DNA from: Solen grandis
Taxonomy: Eukaryota; Mollusca; Bivalvia; Adapedonta; Solenidae
Length of the DNA: 64,000 nucleotides
Direction of reading: 5' to 3'
NCBI GenBank assembly: GCA_021229015.1
Contig: CM037779.1
Span: 248,001 to 312,000 of the forward strand
The notes under the pieces are model-generated. The model had not been told where the DNA came from. It saw nothing but the letters and a program-made list of their open reading frames with translations, and did no database searches. The translations under genes were made by a program, and so were the position numbers. Positions 58,333 to 64,000 of this stretch are shown piece after piece (the stretch's first letter is position 1; each line of letters opens with the position of its first letter).

Positions 58333-61300
58333 CACTAATCAATTTATATGTAGTTATGAAGATTTTATATGACGGAATCTATCTTTTGCGTTCACTAGTT
58401 GTTTCGCTAAGCTGATTACCTTTAATCACAAAAATAAACAAACAGGCCCTATGGAGACATAAGTTCGTTTAATACTAGGCCGAGATTTCGATCCGGGCCC
58501 AGATTTCCAACCTGAAGTATACGAGTAATATCTCTATGAGATTTCACAAAGACTCAAATCGCCGGTCGCGACATACCATAGTCGTAAATAATGGTACTGG
58601 TATAGCTCCGTTGCTTGGCGCTCAGCATAAAAGGGTAGTTCCAGGACTGGTTTGCCGTGTGTCAGGTTAATGTGACCGGGTGAGGTATCATGCCACATGT
58701 CTACGGTGTGATACTGTAGTGTGGCAGATCTTTATCTGTCTCAAGTAGGCATCGTCTCCAAATGACTGAAACTGTCGGTGGAACGTTCAACCCACTAAAC
58801 AAACAAACAAGCAAATACGAATGAAATTAAAACATACTATAAGTTCCTAAACTTGTACTTTTCAGGCAACTGCACAAATGGAGGGACTTGTGAGATACTC
58901 AACCAAAAAGGAGACTTTATATGTCATTGCCCCCCGGGCTTTACAGGAACATACTGCGAGAATGGTTTGACATTACTGTATATTACTGTTGGGTTATTGT
59001 GCAGTAGTGATAAGTGTGTATTCTAGTTTCTTAAGTTTGGTGGCGCTGAAAAGAACATTCGAACGAAGTTTTGATGTTGACTCAGCTCCTCAACACTCAG
59101 CTATTGAACCCTTGAATTGTAATCTTAAATTTCAACCCAAAAATATTTGTTGGAGAGATCGACTTACCCATTCGACATTGGTGTAATCAAATCGAATCGT
59201 TCATCTAGAAAATATTGGTTGAGTCAACAAAATGGTCAGAAATTACAAAATATGTCGATGGGCCAAATCTAAAATCTAAATACCATACATAACAAAATAC
59301 TGGATTTTTAAATAAGTTCTTTATCTTTCTTTGCTAAAAAGATGTTAAGTCTTGTATATGAAGAATGCTGAACTGTAACTCTTGACAATATAGCATTGCG
59401 TAACTCGGCAATATCAAATGAAGTTACTCGGCAGAATAATGTACACGTATATACATAAGACATAACGATGGGATTTCTTAAACTGGAAAAGTGCAAAGAA
59501 ATGTGCAGAGTGCAGAGAGAGTCCACAGAGTTTAAACATATACATGCATCGTGGAAAATGCCGAAGTAAACAAATTCTCACAAGTAATGCCACTGAATCT
59601 TACAAGTCCTGTAATTTAAAACTGGCTTATAACCTGTATAAATGAGCTTGTGGTTTGTATTTCAAATGAAACACAGCTTATTGTGCATTTTTTTTTGCTG
59701 GTTATTATCAACAAAGTCCAACTAGAATGAAAATACTCGTAATAATAAAACTCGATAATAGATCAAGTAAACTTCAAGCTTCAATTTAACTTTTGGTAAG
59801 AATGTTTAAAACTAAATAGTTGAAATAGTTCATAGCGTATAAGTAAGTCATTTATCGGGACTCTCCAATATACAGTAAAATGTTAATAGTAAGGCCACAT
59901 TATTAATTTCTTATTGGGACCTTATTAGTGAAGTGGTCTGATTATCAATTAAATGTAAATAAAAAAAAAGCAAAAAAACTGGAAATGTAATTAAATTAAC
60001 CCACTAACTTTTATCTTTTATACTTTGTTTTTGATTTATTTCGTGTACTCAAGCGGTATATTACATAGAGTTATACAACTGTGTTCTCGAACGATATATA
60101 ACCTATATACACAAATGTTTACTCGAACGAAAAGTTAAACATATATTAAAGTATGTACTCGAACACACGCGTTTATAATGGAGCGATAAATACATAAACA
60201 AGTAAACGTGGACTTAATCGACGTGTTACAGATATAGACGAGTGTGCTTTTGATCCCAGTCCATGCCCCGACCCCGCTGATGGTGGTATTTGTAACAACA
60301 CTTATGGGTCGTTTGTGTGTGAATGCTGCGAGGGTTACACTGACGCGGGTACTGACCCCTTCTCGTGTGCCGGTATATATTTTTGTTTTTGGAAATATAT
60401 TTGTTTAGTATTTTCCTCTTGTGTTTTATATCTAATATCTGTTGGCAATATTTGGCAATTAATGACTTTACTCCAAATGATTCCAAAGGAAATGGTGATG
60501 AAAGTGACAGATGTGTTAAATGAATTGCCCGTTGTTCAATTTTTGGCACTTCATATATGTGAATAGTCAAAATTCTATTACCTGTCGTTACAGATCACAA
60601 CTTTATAATTTAAGATAGAACTCTCGTTAAGTTTTAAATATACTGTTTGCACTTAAAAACGACGACAAGAAAATAAAAAAATGAATTAATGCTACCTTGA
60701 CTTACGAGACTGATATTCAATGATAGATAACGAAGATTAGTTGTAGTTAAATAATGGTACTGATTGTAGTTGCGCGTTTTTATATAAAATTCATGAAACT
60801 GTAATATTATCGGACCCTAGTTTGACGTTATTGTTGTATTGCGTCACTGTTACTAACCAATTATATACCATAAGCGATTATAACATATCTGTTGTTCTAG
60901 TTATGCAACGTCTGTCATCATTATTTGACTGTCGCTAATACCTGTATATCTTCTGTGTTAGTTCTCTTCTGTTTCTTGTTGTATAATATTACATATGGTT
61001 TCTGTCTGGCTGTGTTGTGCATGGCTATTGACCAGTATATATAGCTGGCCAGTCAAGGGTCTAGAGAGAGCTCTTGAAAGAGACCTAGGGAGACCTTAGG
61101 ACACAGACCCTCCAGTTCCGACCATGGACTAGGTACGCTACATGGCAGCGCTCAGTCTGAGTGGGCCATGGCCTGTCATGCTAAATAAAAGGTAAACTGG
61201 ATGAAGGCTATTTGTTTTGACTACGACCATTATACGACAAAACCAGATAATTACACCACAGCCTTTTTTTCAAATACATAGTAATTTATGAATCTAAATG

Positions 61301-61520
61301 CATAGCAAATCCCCTTAGATATTCGTCCCTTGCTATCATAAATGTGTAATAATAATGTGTATAATTATATCACTTTTTTCAGAGGTTACTTTTTACATAA
61401 TCTTTGCGATGACAAAATAAACACTGCTATTTTTAAGATGTAAACGAGTGCGATACCATGAGCCCATGTGATGTAAACGCAATCTGTACGAACATAGACA
61501 ATCCTGGATGTGGAAATATA
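50375..61520 (+). CDS. secreted multi-EGF-domain protein (six exons seen, 3' end lost in gap)
   Basis: Exons: 50375-50395 (ATG), 56679-56759, 57753-57840, 58866-58964, 60232-60372, 61438-61520 (runs into N). Phases agree at every junction. Exons 1 and 2 together make a signal peptide (MWKTHIAVLCLILVVVNVSA). Exon 3 is a Cys-rich segment (DCINQGWLESVCLPPGNC). Exon 4 is an EGF-like domain (CTNGGTCEILNQ, CHCPPGFTGTYCEN). Exon 5 is a calcium-binding EGF domain starting DIDEC, with the Asp/Asn hydroxylation pattern in CNNTYGSFVCEC. Exon 6 starts a second such domain (DVNECDTMSPC) and is cut by the gap. Exons 4-6 each begin in phase 1, as usual for EGF modules. The protein is extracellular; its partner is unknown. 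Intron 1 is 6.3 kb. Confidence 0.85.
51306..51330. repeat. (AAT)n microsatellite
   Basis: Short trinucleotide array in intron 1 of the EGF gene. Confidence 0.95.
52435..52570. repeat. dispersed repeat shared with 38325-38480
   Basis: Same ordered blocks as at 38325-38480, with one interior deletion around the TATATA stretch. Confidence 0.85.
53098..53146. repeat. (GAT)n microsatellite
   Basis: Interrupted GAT trinucleotides. Confidence 0.95.
53735..54090. repeat. inverted copy of the dispersed repeat at 28090-28520
   Basis: Contains the reverse complement of the 28090-28520 blocks. Its own interior is a hairpin with arms around ATTTCATATCAAATTTTACT and AGTAAAATTTGATATGAAAT. Confidence 0.75.
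54086..54125. repeat. (TA)n microsatellite
   Basis: Alternating TA directly after the dispersed repeat. Confidence 0.95.
54445..54470. repeat. (AAC)n microsatellite
   Basis: ACA trinucleotides after an A-run; possibly a degenerate SINE tail. Confidence 0.9.
55395..56404. repeat. non-autonomous element with internal tandem repeats and GC-rich inverted ends
   Basis: Left end CCCCCGCCGC (55420-55429) is the inverse of GCGGCGGGGG (56393-56402). The interior holds about five copies of a unit of up to 148 bp (starts near 55694, 55795, 55943, 56086, and a partial at about 56199), with common text such as GACCGCCTCATGCCTTCTGC. Units 1, 4 and 5 are internally shortened. It ends with a GGAC-rich tract. 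It lies in EGF-gene intron 1. Its short open frames are repeat artefacts. Confidence 0.85.
56320..56361. repeat. (GGAC)n-type tract
   Basis: TGACGGAC and GGAC tetranucleotides close to the right end of the 55395-56404 element. Confidence 0.9.
57318..57530 (+). repeat. SINE family B, nearly complete
   Basis: B box GGGTTCGAATCCCGG, body GTCTTCCTCCACCTGTAAT, tail GCGACGGTAAACCC followed by (AAC)n. In an intron of the EGF gene. Confidence 0.88.
58059..58300. repeat. piggyBac-like palindromic MITE, family C (copy 3)
   Basis: TTAA at both ends, CCCTTTCCCTCATATAGA left, complement right, and the central palindrome CAGCCTGCGAGTTACTCGCA. Opposite orientation to the copy at 41271-41512. In an EGF-gene intron. 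Confidence 0.9.
58300..58332. repeat. (AAAT)n microsatellite
   Basis: AAAT array starting directly at the MITE end, possibly grown from the TTAA target site. Confidence 0.95.
58566..58806 (+). repeat. SINE family A, lacking most of the head
   Basis: GCGACATACCATAGTCGTAA, body GGTAGTTCCAGGACTGGTTT, tail CTGTCGGTGGAACGTTCAAC followed by AAAC repeats. In an EGF-gene intron. Confidence 0.88.
58965..60231. other. EGF-gene intron without further features
   Basis: AT-rich; no exon or repeat family that I could recognise. Confidence 0.5.
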
Positions 61521-61620
61521 NNNNNNNNNNNNNNNNNNNNNNNNNNNNNNNNNNNNNNNNNNNNNNNNNNNNNNNNNNNNNNNNNNNNNNNNNNNNNNNN
61601 NNNNNNNNNNNNNNNNNNNN
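61521..61620. other. assembly gap (100 N)
   Basis: 100 unknown bases that interrupt the second calcium-binding EGF exon. Confidence 0.99.
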
Positions 61621-61989
61621 GATGACCATTTAGATTAGCCTGATAATCATGGTTTCAGCCCTAATAACTAAAATAACTATCAAGGTTATCCGTTTACTAA
61701 GGGAGAAAACTTGCAGAATCATCTCTTCATAGTTCACCCAGGCCAAGTTCAGCTGCAGCATTCCATATAAAAATACACCCTTAAAAATGTCAAATTCATG
61801 TCATTGCTTTCAAACTTTGTAAACTTGTTCAGCAACATAAGTGCAATGAGTAGAAAAGGGCAGACACTATCATGTAATTTGACAGATACATGGCCCTTGA
61901 AAGATTCAGCATGGCCTTTTTATACTCCCGTCGAAGATGGGACGTATTATGGATTCACCTGCAAGCGGTCGGTCGGCGTCCAATGATGT

Positions 61990-62580
61990 TGTCCGGTCTC
62001 TGACTCGGACAAACGTTAACCAATCTTAACCATACTTGGTCACAATGTATAATGGCACAAAATCTTGGTTCCTGTCGATAACCAGCCACATTGCCCCAGA
62101 CACTCCGGAGTTATGGTCCTTGAATTGATGAAAAACGATCAAATCAATAGTGTCCGCTCTCTAACGTGAACGCTCGTAAACTGATCCTTACTAAACTTGG
62201 CCATAATGTATATGGGCACTCTTATCTTGGTTCCTTTCGGTAACCAGCCATAACCATTTTGGAGTTATGGCCCTTTAATTGATGAAATATGCTAAATCAC
62301 TTCTTTACTCAAACAAACATGAACTGATCTTGTCAAAACTTATTCAAAATTTGTATGTGCACAATATGGTGACTACGTTTGTTAACCAGTCTAAATATCT
62401 AGAACACTGTAGAGTTATGGTCCTTTAATTGATGGAAAATTGCAAAATTAACAGTGACAAACGTGAACCAATCTTTACCAAACTTTGTCACAATGTGTAT
62501 CGGCACAGTATCCCAATCGAGTTTGAAAACCAGTCAGAATATTCCACTTTAGATTTATGACCTTTGAGTTGATAAAATGG
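61990..62580. repeat. four degenerate tandem units of about 145 bp
   Basis: Units share ACNAACTTGGTCACAATGT-like, AACCAGCCA and GAGTTATGGTCCTT/TTGATGAAA blocks, spaced about 145 bp apart and increasingly diverged to the right. They are part of a dispersed repeat that begins near 61690. Confidence 0.75.
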
Positions 62581-62753
62581 CAGGACGGGCATATTTTGCG
62601 ATATCCAGCGCTCTTGTTTATACCATAAAGAACTGAGAATAGTCGAGCGCGTTATCTCCCTGACAGCTCCTGTTATTCTAACCCTTCAACTTTATCAAGA
62701 CTGTCTTACATGGTAAAAGTATTTGTGACATCATCTTCAACAATAGTTCATGT

Positions 62754-62812
<59 letters not shown>

Positions 62813-62814
62813 TT
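62754..62814. repeat. (TTTA)n microsatellite
   Basis: Fifteen or so TTTA units ending 16 bp before the acceptor AG of the DUF229 exon. Confidence 0.97.
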
Positions 62815-62830
62815 ATCATCATTTTTGCAG

Positions 62831-64000
62831 GAGATGGCACAACAGAGGCCTTGACCACAATGTTGACAGGGAGCTCCGAGGAGCGACTCCCGGAGGCAAG
62901 GCGAGGCCATAGCGGTGCAACATCGGTCGACACACACCCTTTTATTTGGAAAGAGTTGAAACAATCCGGTTATGTTACGTTATTTGGCGAGGATGAACCG
63001 CATAATGGCGCTTTTAATCTTCGGTTACTGGGCTTTAAACAACAGCCTGTGGACCATTATATGCGACCTTTTAATTTACGTTTATGGAAGAGCTACCTGC
63101 ACAAAGGTTTTTGCCACGGACAAATCCCCAGGTACCAGGTTGCATTAAACAGTTTGAGAGAGTACTTTGATGTGTACGAGAGTAAGAAATTATTTGGGTT
63201 ATTTTTCCAGTCAGAGATGTCCCATAACGATAACAACATGGCACAAAATATGGACGATGGTCTCGTCGATTTTCTGAAATATTTTAGGAATCAAAGATAC
63301 CTCAATAATACTTTATTGATTCTGTTCAGTGATCATGGCGCACGATTTAACAACCTTAGAGCCACAGAAAGAGGGAAATTAGAAGAACGCATGCCGTATA
63401 TTGGATTCTTATTTCCGGATTGGTTTAAAAATAAATATCGGGTTGAAATGGACAATTTTGCGATGAATTCCAAGAGATTGTCAACACCGTATGACATACA
63501 CGCAACATTAATGCATGTTTTATATCATAGGAGTCCTAAGTCGGGAAACATTCAAGATATTGGTATCAGCTTATTTGATGAAATTCCCCCGGAACGGACG
63601 TGTGCGCATGCGCGTGTTGATCCTCACTGGTGTGCTTGTATGAAATGGGAAGCTGTGTCTGTTGAAAATAACACAATTGTTGAACGTGTTATGGAGCACA
63701 TTATTAGTCAAATCAACACAATTTTATCACCTCGTGCCAACATGTGTAGAAAATTGACATTAAAGACAATTATCAAAGTATTCAAATCTTCATTTAATTC
63801 GAAAATGCTTTCATTTAAAAGAAGTAGCGACGCTGACGGAAGAATTCCGGAATTCTCCGACGGAGCACTACAGCAATGGACCCTGTATTCCGTTACGTTC
63901 CAAACATTTCCTGGTGGGGGAGTGTTCGAAACCACCGTGCGCCACTCCACTGACTCAGGACAGCTTACTATGAATGTAAAGGATATTTCGAGGACAAACA
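62831..64000 (+). CDS. DUF229 family protein, internal-to-3' exon, open at window end
   Basis: After a TTTTTGCAG acceptor the exon enters in phase 1 and stays open for about 390 codons to the window edge. Motifs in order: GDGTTEALTTMLTG, a Phe-rich segment with LFGEDEP, GLFFQSEMSHND, LLILFSDHGARFNNLRAT (Asp and His of the metal site), MPYIGFLFPDWF, STPYDIHATLMHVLYH and a Cys-containing tail (HWCACMKWEAV). This is the C-terminal two thirds of DUF229, a metazoan family with an alkaline phosphatase/sulfatase-like fold; members are usually type II membrane or secreted and their substrate is unknown. The N-terminal third, which should hold the nucleophile and first metal ligands, is not seen upstream; it may lie in the gap at 61521. 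Confidence 0.9.

Overview
The window is eukaryotic. Genes are split into short exons with GT/AG borders, DNA is strongly AT-rich, and introns and intergenic space are full of tRNA-headed SINEs, palindromic MITEs, microsatellites and decayed transposons. Two runs of exactly 100 N (11421-11520, 61521-61620) are assembly gaps. The gene families (receptor tyrosine phosphatase with two domains, CARD adaptor, secreted C1q-domain protein, EGF protein, DUF229 protein) together with the repeat families suggest a mollusc, probably a heterodont bivalve. The species is an inference; nothing in the sequence names it.

Layout. (1) 38-11243, plus strand: 19 consecutive exons of a receptor-type protein tyrosine phosphatase, from the cytoplasmic juxtamembrane region through an active D1 domain into a D2 domain that looks catalytically dead. 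The 5' part lies outside the window, and the last exon is missing at the first gap. (2) 11521-17800: no recognisable gene; T-rich sequence, SINE pieces and hairpin elements. (3) 17820-24669, minus strand (possibly from 25059): a gene of seven or more exons encoding two RIG-I-like-receptor-type CARDs, a coiled coil and a Ser-rich tail, with no helicase. (4) 24929-37898: a 6.5 kb direct tandem duplication. Its junctions fall in G-runs, and each copy carries the putative first exon or promoter region of the CARD gene. (5) 38325-40140: remnants of a Ty3/gypsy-type pol gene. (6) 43033-44339, minus strand: a two-exon secreted C1q-domain protein. (7) 46720-47690: a fossil DDE_Tnp_4-type transposase. 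(8) 50375-61520, plus strand: a secreted multi-EGF protein running into the second gap. (9) 62831-64000, plus strand: a large exon of a DUF229 (alkaline-phosphatase-like fold) protein, open at the window end.

The C1q-domain and tandem-CARD genes fit the expanded innate-immune repertoire of bivalves, and the phosphatase fits a signalling receptor. There is no sign that they act as one unit. Two otherwise well-conserved exons (PTP 7695-7822 and CARD 23483-23764) are each one base short of the length their neighbours require. This points to residual one-base assembly errors or to real lesions.
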